NCBI GenBank assembly: GCA_963721305.1
Contig: CAVRIR010000003.1
Span: 124,001-188,000, forward strand
Origin: DATAES01 sp963721305
Lineage (GTDB): Bacteria > Actinomycetota > Acidimicrobiia > Acidimicrobiales > JACDCH01
DNA length: 64,000 bases
Reading direction: 5' to 3'
Below are positions 18,137-26,385 of the stretch, piece by piece. Position 1 is the first letter of the stretch, and every line of letters begins with the position of its first letter. The translations under genes and the position numbers were made by a program. The notes beneath the pieces were generated by a model. It was not told the DNA's origin, ran no database searches, and worked only from the letters and a program-made list of their open reading frames with translations.

Positions 18137-18967
18137 TCAGGCGGCGTCGACTCGGGAAGCTGCCTCTTCCTTCACCGTGTTGACCGCCCGCTTCACGAGC
18201 CGGCGAGCGGCCTCGGCAGTGACACCGAGCTCGGCGCCTACCTCGCGGTAGCTGCGCTTGCGGCCGTCGTGGAGGCCGAAGCGCTGCTCGACCGCGTGCC
18301 GGGCACGGGGGTCGAGCACATCGAGCAGCGAGGTGACCAGGCTGTCCTGCTCACGGGTGAGCAGCATGTCCTCCGGGCCGGGCTTGACGTCGGCGATCAG
18401 GTCGATCAGCTCGGACCCGTCGTCGTCGCCCACCGGGCGATCGAGGGACGTGGGGGTGGTCAGGCGATGGAGTCGAGCATGCTCTTCGTCGAGCTCGTCG
18501 CTGTCGCCGGACACGGCCCGCAGGGCCGCCCGCAGACTGGCGGAACGATCGCCGGGCAGTCGCACGAGGCTCGCCTTCTGGTCGAGCGCACGCCCGATCG
18601 CCTGGCGGATCCAGAACGTGGCGTAGGTGGAGAACTTGAACCCCTTGCGCCAGTCGAACTTGTCGACGGCGTGTTCGAGGCCGAGGTTGCCCTCTTGGAT
18701 CAGATCGAGGAGCTCCATGCCGGGGGGCATCGGGTAGCGGCGCGCCACGCTCACGACGAGGCGCAGGTTGGCTCGGATGAATCGGTCCTTGGCCGCAGCC
18801 GCGTCCCGGACCGCCGTGCGCAGGTCGCGGGACTTCTCGCCCGCGTCGAGACGCGCCTTGGCATCTCGTCCACGCTCGATGATCTGGGAAAGCTCCCGCT
18901 CTTCCTGAGCGGTCAGCAACGGAACCAGACCGATTTCGTTCAGGTATTGACCGACAGAATCACTCAT
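18137..18967 (-). CDS. RNA polymerase sigma factor, sigma-70 family (regions 1.2-4, no region 1.1)
   Basis: A 276-residue sigma factor. Region 1.2 is DSVGQYLNEIGLVPLLTAQEE; region 2 includes RANLRLVVSVARRYP, ELLDLIQEGNLGLEHAVDKFDWRKG and KFSTYATFWIRQAIGRAL; region 4 has RSYREVGAELGVTAEAARRLVKRAV, a helix-turn-helix. Region 3 is short and acidic. Lack of region 1.1 and the length suggest an alternative (group 2 or 3) sigma factor, not the housekeeping one. The ATG at 18967 starts the typical region 1.2; the upstream TTG is disfavoured. Confidence 0.88.
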   Translation of the reverse strand: MSDSVGQYLNEIGLVPLLTAQEERELSQIIERGRDAKARLDAGEKSRDLRTAVRDAAAAKDRFIRANLRLVVSVARRYPMPPGMELLDLIQEGNLGLEHAVDKFDWRKGFKFSTYATFWIRQAIGRALDQKASLVRLPGDRSASLRAALRAVSGDSDELDEEHARLHRLTTPTSLDRPVGDDDGSELIDLIADVKPGPEDMLLTREQDSLVTSLLDVLDPRARHAVEQRFGLHDGRKRSYREVGAELGVTAEAARRLVKRAVNTVKEEAASRVDAA

Positions 18968-19165
18968 GGCACATGCCCTCAACGCGAACTACTGGGGTGT
19001 CATTCCCGACTTTGTATACAACTCGATACGGAGCCGTTCCGAAAACGGATTTCCGTTCTGCGAGTGCAAGACTGACAAGCGTGTACGGCCGCGACCACGT
19101 TCCCGAATCAGTTGTGACTTGTGTCACCCGGGGTGGTTCGTACCGTATTGCGGCGGCTCATCGCA
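18968..19165. promoter_or_regulatory. Divergent promoter region between the sigma factor and nadD
   Basis: This 198-base gap holds three small inverted repeats: TTGTATACAA (19012-19021, perfect palindrome), AACGGA-TT-TCCGTT (19044-19057) and GTGAC-TTGT-GTCAC (19114-19127). For nadD a TTGTGT / TACCGT pair with 16-base spacing (19119-19124, 19141-19146) would fit a -35/-10 promoter and a start at the TTG at 19166. The palindromes could be operator sites for either gene. All of this is inference from sequence. Confidence 0.4.
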
Positions 19166-19759
19166 TTGGGTGAACGGCTCGGCATCTTTGGCGGAACGTT
19201 CGATCCGCCCCACGTCGGGCACCTCGTGCTGGCGGTGAACGCCCGTCACGAGCTCGCGCTCGACCGCCTCTTGCTCGTCGTGGCGAACGACCCCTGGCAG
19301 AAGTCGTCCCTCCGACCGGTCTCGGTCGCCGAAGACCGCCTCGCGCTCGTGCAGGCGGCGGTCGCCGACGTCGACGGGCTGGAGGCGTCGGCCATCGAGA
19401 TCGAGCGCGGCGGCACCTCGTACACGGCGGACACGCTCGCCGTGCTCCGCGAGGAGGACCCGAGCCGGGAGCTGTTCTTGGTGGTGGGCAGCGACGCCGC
19501 AGCCGGACTGCCGACGTGGGACCGGATCGACGAGGTGCGCCGGATGGCGACGATCGTGGTCGCCAGCCGTCCGGGAGCCGAGGACGGGCGGCCGCCGCCC
19601 GGCTGGGACTGGACCCGCATCGAGACGCCCCGCCTGGAGGTGTCGAGCACCGACCTGCGGGCTCGGATCGCCCACGGGCGACCGCTTGACTACCTCCTTA
19701 CCCCGCCCGTGATTCGCTGCATCGACGACCGGCACCTCTATCTTCTCCACGCCCCATGA
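19166..19759 (+). CDS. nadD: Nicotinate-nucleotide adenylyltransferase
   Basis: NadD joins nicotinate mononucleotide and ATP to make deamido-NAD. The protein has the nucleotidyltransferase motif GIFGGTFDPPHVGHL at its N-terminus and the second motif VSSTDLRARI near the end, about 200 residues in all. The start is uncertain: a TTG at 19166 puts the first strand four residues in, which is normal; GTG codons at 19133 and 19121 would add 11-15 residues of no known homology. The next gene overlaps by four bases (ATGA). Confidence 0.9.
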   Translation: MGERLGIFGGTFDPPHVGHLVLAVNARHELALDRLLLVVANDPWQKSSLRPVSVAEDRLALVQAAVADVDGLEASAIEIERGGTSYTADTLAVLREEDPSRELFLVVGSDAAAGLPTWDRIDEVRRMATIVVASRPGAEDGRPPPGWDWTRIETPRLEVSSTDLRARIAHGRPLDYLLTPPVIRCIDDRHLYLLHAP

Positions 19760-21021
19760 CGGCCCCGCCTGACACCGACCCGCCCACCGTCCTCGACCTC
19801 CCGGATGCAGGCAGTGGCGACCGAGCCGCGCGCCGCCGGCGATCGAGCCGGCGAACGCTCAAGCGAGTCGGGTTCGCGACCGCGATGGTGATCCTCGTGG
19901 CGGCGATCCCCACGCTCGGCACCGTCGGCTTCACCGCGCTGCGGGACACGACGGCGGGGCGGCGCATCGACGCGCAGAACGATCCGTCCAAACCGCGGTA
20001 CGAAGCCAACGTCCTGCCGACGCCGGTGGCCCTCCTCGCCGAGCTCGGCCCCGACGGCAGCTTCCAAGGTCTCACCATGCTCGCATTGGGTCCGAACGAC
20101 ACCGGGGGGGCGGTGATGTTCATCCCCCCTTCGACCGTCGCCACCCGGCCCGACGGAACGCAGGACACGCTCGCGAACATCTACGGTCCCTCTCGTGACC
20201 TCGCCACGCTCGAGCAGACGTCCGCCAACCTGCTCGGCCTCAGCTTCGACGAGCTCGACTCCATCGGCAGCGATCAGTGGCAGCAGTTCGCACAGCCGGT
20301 CGCACCGCTGACCGTCGACAACCCCGACCGCATCGTGTCGGTCGACTCGAGGGGTAGGACCACCACGCTGTTTCCCGCGGGGACGATCCAGCTCGGCGCC
20401 GACCAGATCGCGAGCTACCTCGAGGCGCGCAACCCGAACGAGAGCGATCTTGCGCACCTCAACCGGAAAGAGGCGCTGTGGACCGCGTGGCTCGCGGCGA
20501 TCAAGGCATCGTCCAAGCCGGACGCGGTCCCGGGCGAGACGTCGTCAGGCTTCGGCCGCTACCTGCTCGGGCTGTCGAAGGGCAACACGGACATCTCGAC
20601 GCTCCCGGTGAAGCCGCAGACGGCTCCGGGCGCGAAGGGAGAGACGTTCGCGCCTGATCAACAGGGGATCGCCGGTCTCATCGCGCAGGACATCCCGTTG
20701 CCGTCGCCCGCCAACGAGGGGGACCGGGCCAGGGTGCGGTTGCTGAGCGGCACCGGCCCCATCGGGAGCCCGAATGCCGCGGCGAGCAAGATCGTGTCGG
20801 CCGGCGGTCAGGTGACGATCCTCGGCAACGCCGATCGGTTCGACTACCCAACGACGTCGATCATCTATTACGACGACGCGTTCGCTGCTGCCGCGACAAA
20901 GATGCGCGATGCGCTCGGGCTCGGTCAGGTGACCAAGAGCCCGACGCCGACCGACACCGAGGACATCACCGTGATCCTCGGCAGTGACGCGACCGCCGAG
21001 TACGGAGGGGCTGGTGGCTGA
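19756..21021 (+). CDS. LCP-like membrane protein with LytR_C domain
   Basis: A 421-residue protein with a basic cytoplasmic start (RRRRSSRRTLKR), one membrane segment (residues about 37-60) and a large outer part. The C-terminal third (VRLLSGTGPIGSPNAAASKI to VTVILGSDA) is a LytR_C domain. The middle part resembles an LCP domain, which attaches glycopolymers to the cell wall, but the arginine-rich active-site block normally seen as Y-x-R-x-R...DxxR is replaced by SYLEARNPNESDLAHLNRKE. It may be a non-catalytic relative. It overlaps nadD and rsfS at both ends. Confidence 0.7.
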   Translation: MTAPPDTDPPTVLDLPDAGSGDRAARRRRSSRRTLKRVGFATAMVILVAAIPTLGTVGFTALRDTTAGRRIDAQNDPSKPRYEANVLPTPVALLAELGPDGSFQGLTMLALGPNDTGGAVMFIPPSTVATRPDGTQDTLANIYGPSRDLATLEQTSANLLGLSFDELDSIGSDQWQQFAQPVAPLTVDNPDRIVSVDSRGRTTTLFPAGTIQLGADQIASYLEARNPNESDLAHLNRKEALWTAWLAAIKASSKPDAVPGETSSGFGRYLLGLSKGNTDISTLPVKPQTAPGAKGETFAPDQQGIAGLIAQDIPLPSPANEGDRARVRLLSGTGPIGSPNAAASKIVSAGGQVTILGNADRFDYPTTSIIYYDDAFAAAATKMRDALGLGQVTKSPTPTDTEDITVILGSDATAEYGGAGG

Positions 21022-21388
21022 AGACACCGATCGATGGCCGGTGCTCGCGGCGTCCGCGGCATCGTCGAAGAAGGCGATCGACCCGGTGGTGCTCGCAGTC
21101 GGCGATGTCCTCGCGATCACGGACCACTTCGTCGTCACCAGCGGCGCCAACACGCGCCAGGTGCGCACGATCGCTGACGAGGTCGAGCGTCAGATCACCG
21201 AAGCGGGCGGGCCGAAACCCTTGCGTATCGAGGGGCTCGACGATCTGCGCTGGGTGCTGCTCGACTACGGCGAGTTCGTCGTGCACGTCTTCCTCGACGA
21301 GGCGCGGCACTACTACGAGCTCGAGCGCTTGTGGGCGGACGTGCCCCGCGTCGAGTGGGAGAACGTGGCCGGGACGATGCTCGGATGA
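21014..21388 (+). CDS. rsfS: Ribosomal silencing factor RsfS
   Basis: RsfS binds ribosomal protein uL14 and stops subunit joining when nutrients are scarce. This 124-residue protein has the family pattern VLAVGDVLAITDHFVVTSG, RQVRTIADEVE and the C-terminal WVLLDYGEFVVHVFLDEARHYYELERLW. The GTG at 21014 overlaps the stop of the LCP-like gene (GTGGCTGA), the same type of coupling as in the MoxR-VWA pair. nadD close to rsfS is a widely conserved gene order. Confidence 0.92.
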   Translation: MAEDTDRWPVLAASAASSKKAIDPVVLAVGDVLAITDHFVVTSGANTRQVRTIADEVERQITEAGGPKPLRIEGLDDLRWVLLDYGEFVVHVFLDEARHYYELERLWADVPRVEWENVAGTMLG

Positions 21389-22185
21389 TCGATACGTTGC
21401 GGCCGTCGGCGCTCGACGCGAGCGAGGTCCGTGCGCTGCAGGACGCGACGGCGTCGATCCAGTCCTGGCCAGCGGGCAGTCACATCTGGGGCCACTACGC
21501 CGAGCAGACCGAGAGCGGTCCGGCGATCTGCCGCACCGAGAACGTGTCGGCCTGCGACCCCACGATCGCCGCGCTGGTGGAAGGGGTGCTCTGCGCTGTC
21601 GTCGAGGACGCGTTGGGCTCGCCCGTGGTCGCGTTCAAGGACAAGTTGAACTACAAGCAACCCGGTGGCGCGGGCTTCAGTCCGCACCAGGACGTCGTCG
21701 CATATCCCGGCGCCGGCCGCGTCTTCTCGGTGCTCGTCGCCGTCGACGAGTGCTCGCTCGAATCCGGGTGCCTTTGGCTCGCGGACGGGGTCGACTCGGT
21801 GCTGGCCACCGACGAGCGCGGCGCGGTCAGCGCCGACGTCGTCGAGTCGCTCACGTTCCACCCGGCCGAGTTGGCGGCTGGCGACGCAGTCTGCATCGAC
21901 GGGTTCGCGCCGCACTACAGCGAGGCGAACCGCAGCGCGAAGGCGCGCCGCGTGCTCGTGGCGAGCTACGCGCCGGTATCGGAGGGCTACACGCGCGAGC
22001 AGTACTACGCCGCGAGGCAGGCGACGATGACCGACGCGTCGTCGCGCGACGGCCGGTTCCGCATCAGCACGCTCGCCGACTTCGAAGGCGCGGAGGTCGC
22101 GCCGGACGATGTCGCGACCGGGGCGTGCACCCATGCGGCAGCGGCTACGGGTGGTTCGCCTTCCAGGCGTCCAGCCACGCCTTGA
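21385..22185 (+). CDS. Phytanoyl-CoA dioxygenase (PhyH) family protein
   Basis: A 266-residue Fe(II)/2-oxoglutarate dioxygenase. The iron ligands are visible as HxD in FSPHQDVVAY and a distal histidine in GFAPHYSEANRS, with the 2-oxoglutarate-binding arginine probably in SAKARRVLVASY. KDKLNYKQPGGAGF is typical of PhyH. The ATG overlaps the rsfS stop (ATGA). The last 40 residues look non-conserved and run 41 bases into the converging SnoaL-like gene. Confidence 0.82.
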   Translation: MIDTLRPSALDASEVRALQDATASIQSWPAGSHIWGHYAEQTESGPAICRTENVSACDPTIAALVEGVLCAVVEDALGSPVVAFKDKLNYKQPGGAGFSPHQDVVAYPGAGRVFSVLVAVDECSLESGCLWLADGVDSVLATDERGAVSADVVESLTFHPAELAAGDAVCIDGFAPHYSEANRSAKARRVLVASYAPVSEGYTREQYYAARQATMTDASSRDGRFRISTLADFEGAEVAPDDVATGACTHAAAATGGSPSRRPATP

Positions 22186-22595
22186 CCGCGGGCTCGAAGT
22201 CCGCGGGGTTGTAGACGTCCTCCTCCTCGGAGAACAGGCCGTCGCCCGCGTAGAGCAGGCGGCGTCCAGTTGGCGGCTTCGTACACCTCGCCGTCGCCCG
22301 GATCGATGAATCGGTTCTCGACCTGGCCGATGACCCAACCCTGCTCGGCATCGACCGTGTACCAGTCCCACGGGAACAGCTGCATGTGGTCGAACGGCCA
22401 TTGGGTCATCACCGGCGTGATCCACTCGAGCACCGCCTGGCGGCCCGTGAACACGCCGTACATGTGCTCGACGTAATTGCAGTCCTCGGTGAAGCAGTTG
22501 ACCCACGGCGTCCAGTCGCCGGTGCGTCCGGCTTCGTGCGCCGCGTCCTGGTACCGCTGGAACGCGTCCTCGATCTCCTGCCGGTCGAACGTCAT
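22145..22595 (-). pseudogene. SnoaL-like (NTF2-fold) protein with one frameshift
   Basis: The frame starts MTFDRQEIEDAFQRYQDAA and reads through FTEDCNYVEHMYGVFTGRQAVLEWI and PGDGEVYEAANWT, then switches frame near 22261 and continues RLLYAGDGLFSEEEDVYNPADFEPAVKAWLDAWKANHP. Joined, this is a complete cone-shaped NTF2-fold protein of about 149 residues. One extra C in a GCCGCC run explains the break, so I suspect a sequencing error. Such proteins are isomerases, hydratases or ligand binders; no substrate can be named. Confidence 0.7.
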
Positions 22596-22718
22596 CGGGG
22601 CATGTTTGCATGAGCGAGCGCCAACCGCCCTCGGGTGTCGTTTCGGGCGCACGCTTCTCGGCTGCGAATGGTGCTGGCCTGCCGCCGGGCTACTTTGCGG
22701 GCGGGTGAGACGCGGCCA

Positions 22719-25565
22719 GTGACGGAATTCCTGCAGTTCGCAGTGATCGGGCTCGGCGCCGGCGCGTGTTACGCGTTGTTGGCGCAGGGCGCCGTCCTCA
22801 TCTACCGCGGTTCGGGCATCGTGAACTTCGCGCACGGTGCGTTCGCCATGCTCGCCGGGTACCTCACCTTCGTGGAGCTGGGCAGTGATGTGGACGTCAA
22901 CCGCGTGCTCTTCATCCCGGACTCGCACTTCCTCGGCGGCTCGTGGCCGACGATTCCCGCCATCGCCGCTGGGGTGCTGGCCGCGGCTGTGACGGCGCTC
23001 CTGTTCCAGCGACTGGTCCTGCACCACTTGCGCCAAGCCGCGCCGATCGTGCGCGTCATCAGCACCCTCGGCGCGCTCGCGGTCATCCAGGCGTTCGTCG
23101 TGATCCGCTACGGCGAGACATCCCATCGCGTCCGCAACTTCTTGCCGGACAGCCGGTACACGTGGGGCGGCATCAGCGTGCAGGAAGAACGCCTTGTGGT
23201 CGTCGGGATCGTCGTCGTGCTCACGATTCTGCTGTGGGCGTTCGTGAAGTTCACGCGAGTCGGACTCGCCATCACTGCGTCCGCGCAGAACGAGCGTGCC
23301 GTGGCCACGCTCGGTTGGTCCCCCGAGCGGCTCTCGGCCCTCACCTGGACGATGGGTGGCGCCCTCGCGGGATTGGCGGGCATCCTCGTTGCACCCTTCA
23401 CCGGGCTCACGCCCGAGATCTTCACACTGGTCGTGACGATCGCCGCTCTCGCGGCCGCCCTGCTGGGCGGGTTCGAGTCGTTCCCGCTCACGCTGCTCGG
23501 CGGGTTGCTCATCGGCGTCCTCGAAGCCGAGATGACGAACTACCAGCGTCAGGTGCAGGACTTCCTCCATCTCCACACGCTGACCGGCGCGCCACAAGCG
23601 GTGCCGTTCCTCGTGATCCTCCTGGTGCTCGTCGTCCGCGGCAAAGCGCTACCCCTGCGAAGTCACGTCAGCGACGTGCTGCCGCGATTGGGCACCGGCA
23701 TCATCAACTGGCCGGGGATCATCCTCGGTACCGGCATCGTCGGTGTCCTGGCGATCTGGCGCCTGGACGACAATTGGTCGACAGCGCTCTACATCACCTT
23801 GGCGACGGGCGTGTTCATCGCGTCGATCGTCGTGTTGACGGGCTTCGCCGGCCAGGTGTCACTCGGCCAGGTCGCGATCGGCGGCCTCGGCGCGCTGTTC
23901 GCCGGACTCCTGGTGAAGGCAGGCGTCGAGATCGAGATCGCACTCATCGCCGGCATCCTGCTCACGATCCCGGTCGGTCTGCTCTTTGCGCTGCCCGCGT
24001 TGCGGACCAGGGGTGTGAACCTCGCGGTGATCACGCTGGGGCTCGGCTTCACCATCTCGCAAGTCGTGTTCATCAATCCGAACTGGATCGGCGAGCCGGC
24101 CGATGGCGGCACGAGGATCGGCAAGGTGAAGCTCTTCGGCACCGACGTGAACGCGGTCGTACACCCGCAGCGGTGGGCGATCGTGTGCCTGATCGCGCTC
24201 GTGCTCGTCGGTCTGGTCGTCGCCAACCTCCGCCGGTCACGAACGGGCCGGCGGCTCATCGCAGTTCGCACCAACGAGCGGGCGGCGGCGTCGCTCGGCG
24301 TGAGTGTCTTCGGAGTCAAGCTGTACGCGTTCTCGGTCGCGGCGGCCATGGCCGCAGTCGGCGGCATCCTGCTCGGGTTCACCTCCACGGTGGTCACCTA
24401 CCAGCGTTACAACCCTTTCGCCTCGATCAACGCGGTCAGCTACGCGGTGATCGGAGGGCTCGGATACGTCCTCTCCGCAGTCATCGCCGCGCCGACGGCT
24501 GTCGGCGGGATCACGACCCGGGTCCTGCAGGACTGGTTGGGCCTGGATCAGGACAGCTGGGTCCAGCTCGTCGGGGGAATCCTGCTGCTCGCGATCCTGA
24601 TCGTCCACCAACACGGGATCGCTGATGTGCTGTCGCACCGCCGGCCGGCAGAAGAGCGAGGTCTCCTCGAAAAGCTGCATCTGCGGACTCTGCCGGCGCC
24701 GCGCGCTCCACTGGCGGCCGTCACGGTCGAGCCGGTGTCGCCCGCACCGCTGCAGGTCGAGGGTCTTACCGTGCGATTCGGGGCCGTGCTCGCGGTCGAC
24801 GGGGTCAGCTTCACCGTGCAACCGGGCGAGGTGGTCGGTCTGATCGGCCCGAACGGCGCGGGGAAGACGACGATCATCGATGCAATCAGTGGTTTCGTGC
24901 GACCGTCCGGCGGCTCGATCTCCTTCAACCGACACAGCATCGGCGGATGGAGCGCCGCGCGGCGGTCGAAGCACGGACTTCGCCGGTCGTTCCAGTCGCT
25001 CGAACTGTTCGAGGACCTCAGCGTCGAAGACAACATCCACGCCGGGTCCAACGCCAACGATTCGAAGCTGTCCTGGGTGACGGACCTGTTCTGGCCGGGC
25101 TCGCACGAGCTGAGTCCGACCGCCGTGACCGCGATCCAGGAGTTCGACCTCGAGTCGAGTCTTGCCGCCCTGCCCGGCGAGCTCCCCTATGGCCGCCGCC
25201 GCCTGGTCGGCATCGCCCGCGCGGTGGCCTCGGGACCGTCGGTCCTCATGCTCGACGAGCCCGCGGCCGGCCTCGACGAGGCGGAGAGGGCAGAGCTCGG
25301 TGCGCTCATCCGGCGCCTCGCCGACCAACGCAAGATGGGCGTGCTCCTGGTCGAGCACGACGTGGGCCTGGTGATGTCCACCTGCGATCGCGTCGTCGTC
25401 GTCGACTTCGGCAGCGTGATCGCCGAGGGTTTGCCCGAGTCGGTCCGCGCCGATCCGCTCGTGCGCTCCGCATACCTCGGCACCCACGAACCCGAGCACA
25501 GCGAAGACGTGGAGGCGCGGGGCTCCGAAGAAGGTTCCGACGCGTCGGTAGGGAGTGGGGGATGA
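22719..25565 (+). CDS. Fused Liv-type ABC transporter: LivH and LivM permeases plus LivG ATPase
   Basis: One 948-residue chain holds three subunits that are usually separate. Residues about 1-305 are LivH-like (GAGACYALLAQGAVLIYRGSGIVNFAHGAF), about 330-640 LivM-like (LTGFAGQVSLGQVAIGGLGAL, RSRTGRRLIAVRTNERAAASLGV), and about 680-935 a LivG ATPase with Walker A GPNGAGKT (710-717), Walker B VLMLDEPAAGLDEAE and a signature drifted to PYGRRRLVGIARA. The GTG at 22719 (VTEFLQFAVIGLG) is preferred over the ATG at 22635, whose first 28 residues look random. LivF and the receptor follow, so this is a complete importer. The substrate is unknown; the family carries branched-chain amino acids, amides or urea. 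Confidence 0.88.
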   Translation: MTEFLQFAVIGLGAGACYALLAQGAVLIYRGSGIVNFAHGAFAMLAGYLTFVELGSDVDVNRVLFIPDSHFLGGSWPTIPAIAAGVLAAAVTALLFQRLVLHHLRQAAPIVRVISTLGALAVIQAFVVIRYGETSHRVRNFLPDSRYTWGGISVQEERLVVVGIVVVLTILLWAFVKFTRVGLAITASAQNERAVATLGWSPERLSALTWTMGGALAGLAGILVAPFTGLTPEIFTLVVTIAALAAALLGGFESFPLTLLGGLLIGVLEAEMTNYQRQVQDFLHLHTLTGAPQAVPFLVILLVLVVRGKALPLRSHVSDVLPRLGTGIINWPGIILGTGIVGVLAIWRLDDNWSTALYITLATGVFIASIVVLTGFAGQVSLGQVAIGGLGALFAGLLVKAGVEIEIALIAGILLTIPVGLLFALPALRTRGVNLAVITLGLGFTISQVVFINPNWIGEPADGGTRIGKVKLFGTDVNAVVHPQRWAIVCLIALVLVGLVVANLRRSRTGRRLIAVRTNERAAASLGVSVFGVKLYAFSVAAAMAAVGGILLGFTSTVVTYQRYNPFASINAVSYAVIGGLGYVLSAVIAAPTAVGGITTRVLQDWLGLDQDSWVQLVGGILLLAILIVHQHGIADVLSHRRPAEERGLLEKLHLRTLPAPRAPLAAVTVEPVSPAPLQVEGLTVRFGAVLAVDGVSFTVQPGEVVGLIGPNGAGKTTIIDAISGFVRPSGGSISFNRHSIGGWSAARRSKHGLRRSFQSLELFEDLSVEDNIHAGSNANDSKLSWVTDLFWPGSHELSPTAVTAIQEFDLESSLAALPGELPYGRRRLVGIARAVASGPSVLMLDEPAAGLDEAERAELGALIRRLADQRKMGVLLVEHDVGLVMSTCDRVVVVDFGSVIAEGLPESVRADPLVRSAYLGTHEPEHSEDVEARGSEEGSDASVGSGG

Positions 25566-25661
25566 GCGAGAGCAGGCGAGGCGAGCTCGTGGCGGTCGAG
25601 CGACCGCCAGGGAGCCGGACGCCGATGGGGTCCGGGGGCGCAGCCCCCGAGGCAGCATGAG
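25562..25661 (+). repeat. Dispersed repeat, copy B
   Basis: This stretch fills the whole gap between the fused permease gene and livF. Positions 25605-25648 are identical over 44 bases to the core of copy A (3364-3407), including the GGGGGC-GCA-GCCCCC hairpin. The preceding 40 bases are a diverged form of the 37-mer in copy A (GAGCTCGTGGCGGTCGAGCG). The livF start codon is nine bases after the hairpin. As in copy A the element adjoins a start codon on the same strand. Confidence 0.85.
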
Positions 25662-26346
25662 CGAGGTTCTGCTCGAGGCCAGAGACCTCTCGTGCGGCTA
25701 CGGGCGCATGTCCGTCGTTCGCAACCTCGACCTCCAGCTGGCCGCCGGCGAGATCGTCGCGCTCATCGGGCCGAACGGTGCGGGAAAGACGACGTCGCTG
25801 CTGACGCTGGCGGGCGAGCTGGCGCCGATCGGTGGCGAGGTCTGGTGGCGCGGCGAGCCCACGACGGCGCCGATGCACGAGCGTTGCCGCAACGGCCTGA
25901 GCTACGTCACCGAAGAGCGCTCGGTGATCATGAAGCTCACCGCCAAGGACAACCTGCGATTGGCGGGTGTTCAGATCGATGCCGCGACCGCATTGTTCCC
26001 GGAGCTCGCGCCCTTGTTGGCCCGGCCGGCGGGGCTGCTCTCAGGCGGTGAACAGCAGATGCTCACCGTCGCGCGTGCGCTCGGGCGGAATCCTTCGGTC
26101 ATGCTTCTCGACGAGCTTTCGCTCGGTCTCGCGCCGATCATCGTTCACCGCCTGCTGACTGCGGTCCGCACGGCGAGCAAGGCGAGCGGCGTCGCCGTCC
26201 TACTCGTCGAACAGCACGTCCGGCAGGCCCTCGATGTGGCCGACCGTGTCTACATGCTGCAACGGGGCCGCGTTACCGTCTCCGGTTCCGCCGAACACGT
26301 GCGGGGCCAGCTTTCCGAGATCGAAGCCGGCTATCTCAGCGGCTGA
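25657..26346 (+). CDS. Liv-type ABC transporter ATP-binding protein LivF (system A)
   Basis: A 229-residue ATPase with Walker A GPNGAGKTT, signature LLSGGEQQMLTVARAL and Walker B VMLLDELSLGLAP, in which the usual DEP is DEL. LivF pairs with the LivG domain of the upstream fusion to drive import. The ATG at 25657 gives MSEVLLEARDLSCGYG; an in-frame GTG at 25555 would add 34 residues encoded by the dispersed repeat and is rejected. The receptor gene follows after 39 bases. Confidence 0.9.
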   Translation: MSEVLLEARDLSCGYGRMSVVRNLDLQLAAGEIVALIGPNGAGKTTSLLTLAGELAPIGGEVWWRGEPTTAPMHERCRNGLSYVTEERSVIMKLTAKDNLRLAGVQIDAATALFPELAPLLARPAGLLSGGEQQMLTVARALGRNPSVMLLDELSLGLAPIIVHRLLTAVRTASKASGVAVLLVEQHVRQALDVADRVYMLQRGRVTVSGSAEHVRGQLSEIEAGYLSG

Positions 26347-26385
26347 GCACCAGCAACTTGCACACATGCACTCCAGGAGACCCGG

